Positions 8,012-15,702 of a DNA stretch of 30,783 bases are shown one piece after another (position 1 is the first letter of the stretch; each line of letters opens with the position of its first letter). Location of the stretch: NCBI GenBank assembly GCA_903927605.1, contig CAIYNT010000168.1, forward strand, positions 1-30,783, read 5' to 3'. The notes below the pieces were generated by a model. It was not told the origin of the DNA. It searched no databases and was given only the letters and a program-made list of their open reading frames with translations. The translations under genes and the position numbers were made by a program. The stretch is from an uncultured Holophagaceae bacterium (GTDB taxonomy: Bacteria > Acidobacteriota > Holophagae > Holophagales > Holophagaceae).

Positions 8012-9388
8012 ATGGAGGACTCCCTGAAAAGAGCGCAGGACGGGCGAGAGGGGTTACTCACTCCCAATAGATGGGCCCTCCGGCGCTGGGTTCTTGCCCT
8101 TTGTGTGGTCCTATCTCTGGGGGCTGTGGCCTTGGTGGTCCTTCTGGGTGAAGGACGGGCAGCTTCGATGGCCCTAGAGGAGATGGCCCAGGACCAGGGG
8201 ACACATGCGGTCACAGTCGCCGAGCTATTGACCTTGGAATGGAATGACTCGAACGCCCTGCGAACCCCTTCGGATCCCACCGTCCTCTCGGTGCTCAAGC
8301 CGTTGGAGCATGCTGGTTCCTTGCACATCTTCCTGCTCCCGCCGGGCGAAACCCGCCTTCTGGGCTTGGATGGTCGATCCATCGAAGACCCTGGACTGCG
8401 GAAGCCTCTGGAACAAGGAGCCCGTTGGGTCCGACTGGACCGGATCCAGGCAGGGAGATTGGGATTGCCCCCTCGCTTGGCAGTGGCCGGAGTGGCCTGG
8501 GCCACGAGTCGGGATGGCAGGCGCTGCGGCGTGGCCACGGTGGTGAGCGCCCTCCGGGAGCGGGATCGGAGCTACCGGGCCCGGGTCCGCATCATCGCCA
8601 GTCTGCTGGTGATGGGGGTGATCGTCCTGGGTTTCGGAGGTGTGGCCCTCCGGCTCCAGCGGGAGGAGCTGCAACTTGCGCGAGTCTTGGAACTGAATGA
8701 GCTCCAGCGCGAGAAAGAGGCGCAACTCAACCAGGCCAGCCGGGCTGCCACCGTGCTGACCTTCGCCGCTGGGCTTGCCCACGAGGTGAGTACGCCCCTG
8801 GGCGTCATCGCCGGCCGGGCCCAGCAGCTCCTCCCCAAGCTCAAGGAGGATGAGAAGGCCCATCGGGCCCTCCTCACCATCCAAGAAGAAGCGGAAGGCC
8901 TGGGAAGGATGGTGCGCCGGTTTCTGGATCTGGCACGGGGGGGATCTCCAGCACTGGATCAGGCCGATCCCGCCGACCTGGCTCGGGGCGCGGCAGCCAT
9001 GGTCGAACATCGCTTCCGGGAAGCCTCGGCGGAATTGAAAATGGAGGTGGCGCCCGATCTGCCCAAGCTCCGCGGAGACGCCCGCTTGTTGATCCATGTC
9101 CTGGTGAACCTGCTCCTCAACGCCTGCGATGCCGCCCAGCAGGTGAAGTTGGCGGTGGGAATCGAAGGCAGCCTGCTCACATTCCGGGTGTCTGATAATG
9201 GTGCAGGCATGGCACCGGAAGTGGCAGCCCGGGTACTGGAGCCCTTTTTCAGCACCAAGCCAGCAGAACGGGGTACGGGTCTGGGATTGGCCATTGCCCA
9301 TGAAATCGTGAAGATGCATCGGGGCACTCTGCGGATCGAGTCCCGCCCCGGACAAGGCACGCTGGTGACTGTGGCATTGCCCATCTAA
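8012..9388 (+). CDS. Membrane sensor histidine kinase (NtrB-like, partner of the adjacent sigma-54 activator)
   Basis: This 458-residue kinase has TM1 at about 25-46, a periplasmic sensor segment to about 190, TM2 at about 193-214, a short coiled linker and a C-terminal kinase core. The H-box is LAHEVSTPLG with phospho-acceptor His257. The N-box is LLNACDA (Asn370), and the ATP-lid motifs are DNGAGM and GTGLGLAIAHEIV. The HEVSTPLG form with a short dimerisation helix is typical of kinases paired with NtrC-family regulators. The start at 8012 is set by CTGGAG six bases upstream; the frame is open further upstream but lacks such support. It is followed nine bases later by the response regulator. 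The sensor segment resembles nothing I can name, so the signal is unknown. The efflux operon next door is the likely target. Confidence 0.88.
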   Translation: MEDSLKRAQDGREGLLTPNRWALRRWVLALCVVLSLGAVALVVLLGEGRAASMALEEMAQDQGTHAVTVAELLTLEWNDSNALRTPSDPTVLSVLKPLEHAGSLHIFLLPPGETRLLGLDGRSIEDPGLRKPLEQGARWVRLDRIQAGRLGLPPRLAVAGVAWATSRDGRRCGVATVVSALRERDRSYRARVRIIASLLVMGVIVLGFGGVALRLQREELQLARVLELNELQREKEAQLNQASRAATVLTFAAGLAHEVSTPLGVIAGRAQQLLPKLKEDEKAHRALLTIQEEAEGLGRMVRRFLDLARGGSPALDQADPADLARGAAAMVEHRFREASAELKMEVAPDLPKLRGDARLLIHVLVNLLLNACDAAQQVKLAVGIEGSLLTFRVSDNGAGMAPEVAARVLEPFFSTKPAERGTGLGLAIAHEIVKMHRGTLRIESRPGQGTLVTVALPI

Positions 9389-9397
9389 GGAATTCCC

Positions 9398-10795
9398 GTG
9401 AACAATCTTCAAATGCGCAAAGTGCTGATCGTGGACGACCACTTGGAAATGGCCGAAATGTTGGCCGATGGTCTTTCGGACCTCGGGTTTGAGACCCGCG
9501 CGGTGGCCTCCGGGCGGGCGGCGCTGGAATTGCTTGAGGAGGACTGGCCCGAGGCTGTGGTCACTGACCTTCGCATGCAAGAGGTCGGGGGCCTTGACCT
9601 GCTGGCCCGTTCCAAGGCCCTGGATCCAGAACGCCCCGTCATTGTAATGACGGCCTATGGTGCCGTGGATTCGGCCGTAGCCTCCATCCGCCAGGGGGCG
9701 TACCACTACCTCACCAAACCCTTCAAGCTCGATGAAGTGGAGATCTACCTGCGTCGCGCCCTCGCGGACCGGGCCTTGCGGACCGAAGCGGCCGAGCTGA
9801 GGCGGACGCTGCAGACCCAGTTTTCATCTCTGGGCCTGGTGGGCCGCAGCCGCGGGATGCGGGAGATCTACAGCCTCATGGAACGCATTGCCCCGGCAGA
9901 TGTGCCAGTGTTGATCCTCGGTGAGACGGGCACCGGCAAGGGCCTGGTGGCTCGAGCCCTGCACTCCCGGAGCCGGCGCGAAGGTGGCCCTTTCGTGGCT
10001 GTGAACTGCGCCGCGCTACCCGAAACCCTGCTGGAGAGCGAACTCTTTGGTCATACCAGGGGGGCCTTCACGGGGGCCGTGAAGGATCGCATTGGGTTGT
10101 TCAGGGAAGCCCACACCGGGACCCTTTTCCTGGATGAGATCGGCGATATGCCCATGAGCCTCCAGTCCAAGCTCCTTCACGTCCTGGAGCGCGGGGAGAT
10201 CCGCCCCCTGGGCTCCGAAAAGGATCTTTCTGTGGATGTGCGGATCATGGCCGCCACTCATCGGGATTTACGTCAAATGGTGGCCAGTGGCACTTTCCGC
10301 GAGGACCTCCTCTACCGACTGGATGTCATCACCTTGGACCTCCCCCCCCTGCGCCACCGCAAAGAGGACATCGTCGATCTCTTCGAGCACTTCCTTGCCA
10401 CTGCCAAGACCAAGCACCCCCACTCTCCGGTGGAGCGCGCTGCACCTGAAGTGATGGAACGGCTTCTGGAATACCGCTGGCCTGGAAATGTCCGGGAATT
10501 GGCCCATCTGGTGGAGAGGATGGTGGTCCTGGGCCGGGAAGCGGAAGTACGTGCGGTGGATCTACCGAGCGCTCTCGGTGCATCTCATAGCAAGGAGTGG
10601 AGAGGATTCGACGAAATCCTCAGCAGCCGGGAGATGCAGCGCCGCTATGCGGCCTGGGTCCTGGAGAAATTGGGGGGGAACAAGGCCCGCACTGCTGAAA
10701 CATTGGGTATCGATGTGAAAACGCTCGGGAAATGGCTCTCGGAATTTGCCCCCGTTGGTAGCGAGGCCGACCAAGAAAACCCAGGAGGCACCTGA
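9398..10795 (+). CDS. NtrC-family sigma-54-dependent response regulator
   Basis: This 465-residue protein contains three modules. The receiver domain (about 6-122) has acidic residues D14-D15, phospho-acceptor Asp57 in TDLRM and Lys107 in LTKPF. The AAA+ sigma-54 activation domain (about 145-385) has Walker A GETGTGKG at 175-182, an intact GAFTGA loop at 222-227 that contacts sigma-54, and Walker B FLDEIGD at 244-250. A Fis-type helix-turn-helix follows at about 425-447 (NKARTAETLGIDVKTLGKWL). Translation most likely starts at GTG 9398, with TAAGGA overlapping the kinase stop codon; an ATG at 9413 is the alternative. It is probably phosphorylated by the upstream kinase and activates the divergent pump operon from the palindrome at 7889-7905. 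Confidence 0.92.
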   Translation: MNNLQMRKVLIVDDHLEMAEMLADGLSDLGFETRAVASGRAALELLEEDWPEAVVTDLRMQEVGGLDLLARSKALDPERPVIVMTAYGAVDSAVASIRQGAYHYLTKPFKLDEVEIYLRRALADRALRTEAAELRRTLQTQFSSLGLVGRSRGMREIYSLMERIAPADVPVLILGETGTGKGLVARALHSRSRREGGPFVAVNCAALPETLLESELFGHTRGAFTGAVKDRIGLFREAHTGTLFLDEIGDMPMSLQSKLLHVLERGEIRPLGSEKDLSVDVRIMAATHRDLRQMVASGTFREDLLYRLDVITLDLPPLRHRKEDIVDLFEHFLATAKTKHPHSPVERAAPEVMERLLEYRWPGNVRELAHLVERMVVLGREAEVRAVDLPSALGASHSKEWRGFDEILSSREMQRRYAAWVLEKLGGNKARTAETLGIDVKTLGKWLSEFAPVGSEADQENPGGT

Positions 10796-11250
10796 TGCTC
10801 CCCATCAAAAAAATCTTGGCTGCGGTTCAAGTGGATTCCGACAGCACCCCCCTGCTGGATTTCGCTGGAGCCATCGCCCAGTGGAATCACGCCGAACTCG
10901 AACTGATTCACGTCTTCGAGACCGCAGGATATGAGGGCCCCAGAGAACTGGCCTGGGTCGATGGCCAGATCCAGGAACTGGGCGGGAAATCGGGACCTTG
11001 GCGAAGTGCCCGGGCCATGGCCCGCATGCTCGAGCACCTGGGGCCATTGGGCCTGCCCTCCCTCCGCGCAAGGATGACCCATGGCGTCGTGGAGACGACC
11101 CTGGTGGAATGGATTGGCAAAGGTGATTTCGGGCTGCTGATCGTCGGCACCCATCAGCATTCACGGCTCGAAGGCATGCTATCCGGGGACGTGGCCAGGG
11201 AACTTGTTCACCTCTGCCCCTGCCCTTTGCTCATCGTGCCTCACTGCTGA
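10795..11250 (+). CDS. UspA-like universal stress domain protein, coupled to the two-component system
   Basis: This 151-residue single-domain protein has the Usp fold pattern: a first strand IKKILAAVQVDS, a helix (LLDFAGAIAQWN), a strand ELELIHVFE, and the closing GDFGLLIVGTHQ ... CPCPLLIVPHC. The ATP-binding signature G-x2-G-x9-G-(S/T) is degraded: the second Gly is Gln in GTHQHSRLEG and the final Ser/Thr is Asp in LSGDVA. Nucleotide binding is therefore doubtful, and it may act as a protein-binding module. Its ATG shares one base with the regulator's stop codon (TGATG), and AGGAGG lies at 10783-10788, so it is co-translated with the regulator. A role tied to the same stress or efflux response is inferred from this coupling. 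Confidence 0.8.
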   Translation: MLPIKKILAAVQVDSDSTPLLDFAGAIAQWNHAELELIHVFETAGYEGPRELAWVDGQIQELGGKSGPWRSARAMARMLEHLGPLGLPSLRARMTHGVVETTLVEWIGKGDFGLLIVGTHQHSRLEGMLSGDVARELVHLCPCPLLIVPHC

Positions 11251-11272
11251 ATACCGACCGACCGGAAGGGCC

Positions 11273-11291
11273 GCAGGCATCCAGAGCCTGC
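11273..11291. terminator. Possible weak stem-loop after the two-component operon
   Basis: GCAGGC (11273-11278) and GCCTGC (11286-11291) form a 6-bp stem with a 7-base loop, 22 bases after the stop of the UspA-like gene and before the convergent phosphofructokinase gene. No T-run follows on either strand, so termination here is only possible. Confidence 0.25.
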
Positions 11292-11341
11292 CGACCTCTG
11301 GCGACATCCAATTGAAGGAGCCCCGGACAGGAAGCCCTGGG

Positions 11342-12454
11342 TTATTTGTCGCCGAAGCAGATCCCCAGGTCGCGTCCGGTCTGAAGAATATCGCAGTCCA
11401 ATGGCACAGCCTTCATGCGGCCGGCGACCTCTTCAAGCGGCACATAGTTCACGTTCGGAAGCGCCAGGGCCACCATGACGCCGCTGTACCCTTCATCCAG
11501 GGCCCGCACGGCGGCTGCACCGAAACGCAGAGCGGCGAGGCGATCGAAGCTCGTAGGGCTACCACCGCGGAGCAGGTGCCCGAGGACGACCACCCGCGTG
11601 TCTTTGCCCGTGATCTCCTGGAGAGATTTGGCCACCCATTCGCCGATTCCACCCAAACGTTCAGCCTGCCCTACCCCGGCCTGCTCAAGGACTGCGTGCC
11701 GACCATCCGCGGGCGTCGCGCCCTCGGCCACCACCACCAGGGAGTACATACGACCCACCTGATCCCGGGAGCGGATTTTGGCCGCGACCTGCTCCAAGTC
11801 GAAGGGGATCTCCGGGATCAAGATGGCGTGGGCGCTGCCTGAGATCCCGGAGTTGAGGGCAATCCAGCCCGCATAACGACCCATCATTTCCACCACGATC
11901 ACCCGCTGGTGGCTCTCGGCGGTGCTGTGCAGGCGATCAAGGCATTCCGTGGCGAAGCTCACAGCTGTGTCGAAACCGAAGGTGGTGTAGGTCTTGTCCA
12001 GATCGTTGTCGATGGTCTTGGGTACGCCCACGACGCGCAGACCCTTCTGATGCAGAGCATTGGCGATGGTGAGGGACCCATCCCCGCCGACCGACACCAG
12101 CGCATCCAGTTCCTTGCGCGCGAAGGTTTCCACGATCTCGTCGGTGCGATCCACCTCCTTGACCGAGCCATCCGGCATCTTCACGGGGAAGTGCAGTGGA
12201 TTGCCCTTGTTGGTCGTGCCCAGGATGGTCCCGCCCAGGTGGCCAATGCCCCTCACCCGGTCCCGGGTCAGGCGGAACACACCCCCTTCGGGATAGCGTT
12301 CCGGGAAGAGGATGCCGTTGTACCCGTCGCGAATGCCGTAGCATTCCCAGTCGCGATTGGAGGCAGCGATGACCACGGCACGGATGACGGCGTTGAGACC
12401 CGGGGCATCACCCCCGCCCGTGGAGATTGCAATGCGTCGGATGCCATTGGACAT
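11342..12454 (-). CDS. pfkA: 6-phosphofructokinase (PFK-A superfamily)
   Basis: This 370-residue enzyme phosphorylates fructose 6-phosphate in glycolysis. It shows the PFK-A motifs in order: STGGGDAPGLN, GYNGIL, GGDGSLT (about 123-129), the catalytic loop PKTIDNDL (145-152), MMGRYAGW and GHLLRGGSPTSFDR. Two residues normally report the phosphoryl donor. The position after GGD is Gly126, as in ATP enzymes, while the residue before TIDND is Lys146, as in pyrophosphate enzymes. Such mixed pairs exist in some ATP-using PFKs, so ATP is my first guess, but pyrophosphate cannot be excluded. The start has AGGAAGGGA upstream. It follows glycogen phosphorylase by 60 bases on the same strand, a natural pairing for moving glycogen-derived hexose into glycolysis. 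Confidence 0.9.
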   Translation of the reverse strand: MSNGIRRIAISTGGGDAPGLNAVIRAVVIAASNRDWECYGIRDGYNGILFPERYPEGGVFRLTRDRVRGIGHLGGTILGTTNKGNPLHFPVKMPDGSVKEVDRTDEIVETFARKELDALVSVGGDGSLTIANALHQKGLRVVGVPKTIDNDLDKTYTTFGFDTAVSFATECLDRLHSTAESHQRVIVVEMMGRYAGWIALNSGISGSAHAILIPEIPFDLEQVAAKIRSRDQVGRMYSLVVVAEGATPADGRHAVLEQAGVGQAERLGGIGEWVAKSLQEITGKDTRVVVLGHLLRGGSPTSFDRLAALRFGAAAVRALDEGYSGVMVALALPNVNYVPLEEVAGRMKAVPLDCDILQTGRDLGICFGDK

Positions 12455-12514
12455 GGAGTCCCTTCCTGAATGGATGAGTGCAAGCGTATCAAATGGAATG
12501 GGTGCGGTCCCACC

Positions 12515-14974
12515 TTAGGGTAGGGTCACCGGAAAACCTTCTGCATTCCAGATCTCCCGTGCATACTCCCGGACAGTCCGATCAATGGAGAATTTCCCCA
12601 TCCCTGCCACATTGAGGATGGACAGCCTGGCCCATTCGGAAGGATTGGCATAGGTGGCCGACACGCGTTCCTGGGTTTCCAGGTAGGAGGCGTAGTCCGC
12701 ACAGTGGAAATAGTGATCCGAGTCCATCAGGATCCCACCGAGGGTCTGGAAACGCCCGCCATCCAAGGTAGAGATGGTATCGATGGCGCGCTGCAATTCG
12801 GGGTTGGTCCTGATCCATTCCCGGGGCTCGTAACCGGAATCCCGAAGGCGGATGATGCCTTGCGCCGTGTTCCCGAAGATGAAGATGTTGGCATCGCCCA
12901 CCTCTTCTCGGATCTCGACATTGGCGCCATCCAGGGTGCCGATGGTCAGGGCACCGTTGAGGGAGGCCTTCATGTTGCCAGTGCCGGATGCCTCCGTGCC
13001 TGCGGTGGAGATCTGTTCAGAGAGCTCGGCCGCAGGGAAAACCAGTTCCGCAAGCGATACCCGATAGTTCGGCAGGAAGGCCACGCTCAGACGGCCCTTG
13101 GTGGCGGGGTCCTCGCTGATGGCGCGAGCCAGGACATTCGTGAGGTGGATGATCTGCTTGGCCACCCAATAGGCCGGTGCGGCCTTTCCTCCAATGAGGG
13201 CGATGCGGGGCACACCCGCATCCACACCATCCCGCAGGCGGTTCCAGAGCGTGGCGACATGGAGAAGATTCAGCAACTGCCGCTTGTACTCGTGGATCCG
13301 CTTCACCTGGACATCGAACAGGAAGGTCGGATCGAGGCTGAAATCGAGGTTCGTCTTGGCCCAGGTGGTCAACCGCTCCTTGTTGGATCGCTTGACCTCA
13401 GTCCAACGATCCTGGAAGGCCGCATCCTCAGCGAAGGGCACGAGCTCCCGGAGGGCATCAAGGTCCCGCGTCCACTTCTCCCCGATGGCCTCGGTGATCA
13501 GGCCGGCCAGGCCCGGATTGCACTTGAGAAGCCAGCGACGGGGCGTGATGCCATTGGTCTTGTTGTTGATCCGGCCAGGGAACAACGCGTTCATCTCGGC
13601 AAAGGTGGAGGCTTTCAGGATGTCCGTATGGAGCTGGGCCACGCCATTGACGGAGTGGCTTCCCACGATGGCGAGGTTGGCCATCCGCACACTGTGGCCA
13701 TGGTCGATGATGGCGAGGCGCTCGAGTTTGGCGTCGTCGAAGGGATAGCGATCCCGCACGGTCGCCCTGAAGCGGCGATCAATCTCTTCCACGATCTCTG
13801 CATGGCGGGGTAACAGGTTGCGCCACAAGTCCATGGGCCAGATCTCCATGGCTTCAGGCAGGATGGTGTGGTTGGTGTAGGCGCACACCTGCTGAGTCAG
13901 GGCCCAGGCCAAGTCCCACTCCAGAAATTCCTGGTCCACCAGCACCCGCATCAGTTCGGGTACCACCAGCGCCGGGTGTGTGTCGTTCATCTGGATGGCG
14001 ACCTTGTCCGGCAGATCCTCCCATCGGTGACCGGGACGCTTCTTGAACCGGCGAATCACATCCTGGAGGGTAGCCGACACAAAGAAATACTGCTGCTTGA
14101 GGCGCAATTCCTTGCCTGCGCTCTGGTCATCCGCTGGGTAGAGAACCTTTGAGATGTTCTCAGAAACAGTCTTGTCCTCCACTGCACGGACATAGTCACC
14201 GGTGTTGAAGCGGGCCAGGTCAAACTCGCGACTCGATTTGGCGGACCATAGGCGTAGGGTGTTGACGGTGCCATTGCGGAACCCTGCCACGGGAGTGTCG
14301 TAGGCCATGGCCCATACATCCTGGGTGTCCAGCCATTCCACGCGGTATCTTCCCTTCTCGTCAAAGTAGCCATGGGTGCGGCCGTGGAACCGGACCGGGA
14401 AGATGGCATCGGGGCGCTGGATCTCCCAGGGATTGCCGTAGCGAAGCCAGCCATCGGGGAACTCGGCCTGCTGGCCGTCGATGATTTTCTGATAGAAGAT
14501 TCCGTATTCATAACGGATGCCATAACCATAGAAGGGCAATTCCAGGGTGGCGGCGGCGTCCAGGATACAGGCGGCCAAGCGGCCGAGGCCCCCGTTGCCC
14601 AGCCCTGCGTCCCATTCCTGTTCCCCGATGTCCTCCAGCCGGTAGCCGACTTCCTGCATGGCCCTGCTGTAGGCATCCTCGGCGTCGAGGTTCACCACAT
14701 TGTTGAGCAGCGCCCTCCCCATCAGGAATTCCAGGGACATGTAATAGACCCGCTTCGCGTCCTGATGGTAATAGGTGCTCTGGGTCTTGAACCAGCGCTC
14801 CATGAGCCGATCACGGACAGCCAGGGCCAAGCCCTGGTAGACATCGAAATCGGTGGCGGTGTGATGATCCTTGGCAATCGAATACATCATCCGATACGCG
14901 AAGGCATCGATGATATTGGGCACATCCAGTCCCCCGGCTTCGGGAGTAGGAATGGTATGGGTTCCGACATCCAT
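12515..14974 (-). CDS. glgP: Glycogen/alpha-glucan phosphorylase (GT35)
   Basis: At about 819 residues this is the usual length for the classical bacterial/eukaryotic phosphorylases, which release glucose 1-phosphate from alpha-1,4-glucan using inorganic phosphate and pyridoxal phosphate. Diagnostic stretches include YYMSLEFLMGR near the N terminus, GNGGLGRLAACILD, IQMNDTHPAL, KTNGITPRRWL, VKRIHEYKRQLLN and the PLP-lysine motif EASGTGNMK followed by ASLNGALTIGTLDGANVEI. The C terminus (NVAGMGKFSIDRTVREYAREIW) is also typical. A GTG at 14980 is in frame, but AGGAG sits directly against it; the ATG at 14974 has the same AGGAG at seven bases and is preferred. The protein is cytoplasmic. Confidence 0.96.
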   Translation of the reverse strand: MDVGTHTIPTPEAGGLDVPNIIDAFAYRMMYSIAKDHHTATDFDVYQGLALAVRDRLMERWFKTQSTYYHQDAKRVYYMSLEFLMGRALLNNVVNLDAEDAYSRAMQEVGYRLEDIGEQEWDAGLGNGGLGRLAACILDAAATLELPFYGYGIRYEYGIFYQKIIDGQQAEFPDGWLRYGNPWEIQRPDAIFPVRFHGRTHGYFDEKGRYRVEWLDTQDVWAMAYDTPVAGFRNGTVNTLRLWSAKSSREFDLARFNTGDYVRAVEDKTVSENISKVLYPADDQSAGKELRLKQQYFFVSATLQDVIRRFKKRPGHRWEDLPDKVAIQMNDTHPALVVPELMRVLVDQEFLEWDLAWALTQQVCAYTNHTILPEAMEIWPMDLWRNLLPRHAEIVEEIDRRFRATVRDRYPFDDAKLERLAIIDHGHSVRMANLAIVGSHSVNGVAQLHTDILKASTFAEMNALFPGRINNKTNGITPRRWLLKCNPGLAGLITEAIGEKWTRDLDALRELVPFAEDAAFQDRWTEVKRSNKERLTTWAKTNLDFSLDPTFLFDVQVKRIHEYKRQLLNLLHVATLWNRLRDGVDAGVPRIALIGGKAAPAYWVAKQIIHLTNVLARAISEDPATKGRLSVAFLPNYRVSLAELVFPAAELSEQISTAGTEASGTGNMKASLNGALTIGTLDGANVEIREEVGDANIFIFGNTAQGIIRLRDSGYEPREWIRTNPELQRAIDTISTLDGGRFQTLGGILMDSDHYFHCADYASYLETQERVSATYANPSEWARLSILNVAGMGKFSIDRTVREYAREIWNAEGFPVTLP

Positions 14975-15005
14975 CGACACGCTCCTTCAGAACTGGACCC
15001 AGACC

Positions 15006-15018
15006 AACGGGACCCGTT
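15006..15018. promoter_or_regulatory. Small palindrome upstream of glycogen phosphorylase
   Basis: AACGGGACCCGTT is a perfect 6+1+6 inverted repeat about 30 bases before the phosphorylase start. It could be an operator or an mRNA hairpin next to the ribosome-binding site. There is no independent support. Confidence 0.2.
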
Positions 15019-15096
15019 CTTGACCCTAAATGCGGATACTGGCACTTCGCGTATCGGAAGCTCAGAACGCAGGGGTAAGGATCGGTGCCTTGACGG

Positions 15097-15555
15097 CTAG
15101 AAGGTGTCCGAACCCAGGAAGAGAGCCTTGAGATTGAGTGAAGGCGTGTGGGTCTGGGTAGCCATGGAGACATACTTCCGGGCCAGAGAGTCCTTGGCGC
15201 TGCCCAGGACGGTCCCCACGAGACCGAGGGCCTCGGCCTGTTTGGCCGCAGGAAGCTTCTTGAGGATCCGCAGCCAGATGACCTCTTCCAGGACGTTGAA
15301 AGCGGTCTGTACTTCAGAGAGATCCACGCCTGCCTCAAAGCGCTCCGTGGCCACGGTGTTCGCGTGCGCAATGATGGGAGCCAGGTTGCGTGCGAGCACG
15401 GCCGTGATGACCAAATCGAGCAGGTCGCCAAGCCGCTTGCGGGTCAAGTCAAGGCCAGCTTTCTCGTAGCCCTCCAAGCGGGCCCTCCTTACAGATTCCA
15501 CTGCCTCCTCCAACATCTCCTGCCGGCCTTCTTCCAGGATTTTCTTGAGGCTCAT
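15097..15555 (-). CDS. Small helical protein resembling the RsbR/RsbRD N-terminal domain
   Basis: This 152-residue, apparently all-helical soluble protein has no signal peptide or membrane segment. Its pattern (DLTRKRLGDLLDLVITAVL, then VATERFEAGVDLSEVQTAF, then LEEVIWLRI) resembles the non-haem globin-like N-terminal domain of RsbR-type stressosome co-antagonists, but the STAS domain that normally follows is absent. If related, it may be a stand-alone sensory or adaptor domain. The start is well supported (GAGGAGC six bases upstream). It lies between the phosphorylase gene (118 bases downstream) and the MFS gene (147 bases upstream), with no obvious functional link to either. I regard the coding call as good and the family call as tentative. 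Confidence 0.7.
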   Translation of the reverse strand: MSLKKILEEGRQEMLEEAVESVRRARLEGYEKAGLDLTRKRLGDLLDLVITAVLARNLAPIIAHANTVATERFEAGVDLSEVQTAFNVLEEVIWLRILKKLPAAKQAEALGLVGTVLGSAKDSLARKYVSMATQTHTPSLNLKALFLGSDTF

Positions 15556-15636
15556 GAGACGCTCCTCGGAGTGGAAGGCCCCATCGGACCTTCATGGCAG
15601 AGAGTTTTCCAGGCCTGCTTCATTTTCAGCCCACCG

Positions 15637-15653
15637 TGACGTGATCTCCGTCA
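15637..15653 (-). promoter_or_regulatory. TGACG-N7-CGTCA inverted repeat over a possible -35 element
   Basis: TGACG (15637-15641) and CGTCA (15649-15653) form an inverted repeat in the gap before the gene starting at 15555. On the minus strand the right arm reads TTGACG, a good -35 hexamer, although I see no strong -10 at the right distance. An operator covering a promoter is possible. Confidence 0.3.
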
Positions 15654-15702
15654 AGTGGATTTCAGCATGCCAGGGCCAACAGAAGCTACGCCAGCACGAT
15701 CT

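Noticed and set aside
8225..9706. 493-codon open frame antisense to the sensor kinase
   Set aside because: It lies opposite the kinase catalytic core and the receiver domain, both with conserved motifs, and its own translation is unstructured.
12455..12514. Possible terminator between glycogen phosphorylase and phosphofructokinase genes
   Set aside because: Only a 4-bp GGTG/CACC pairing is visible, so co-transcription of the two genes is more likely.
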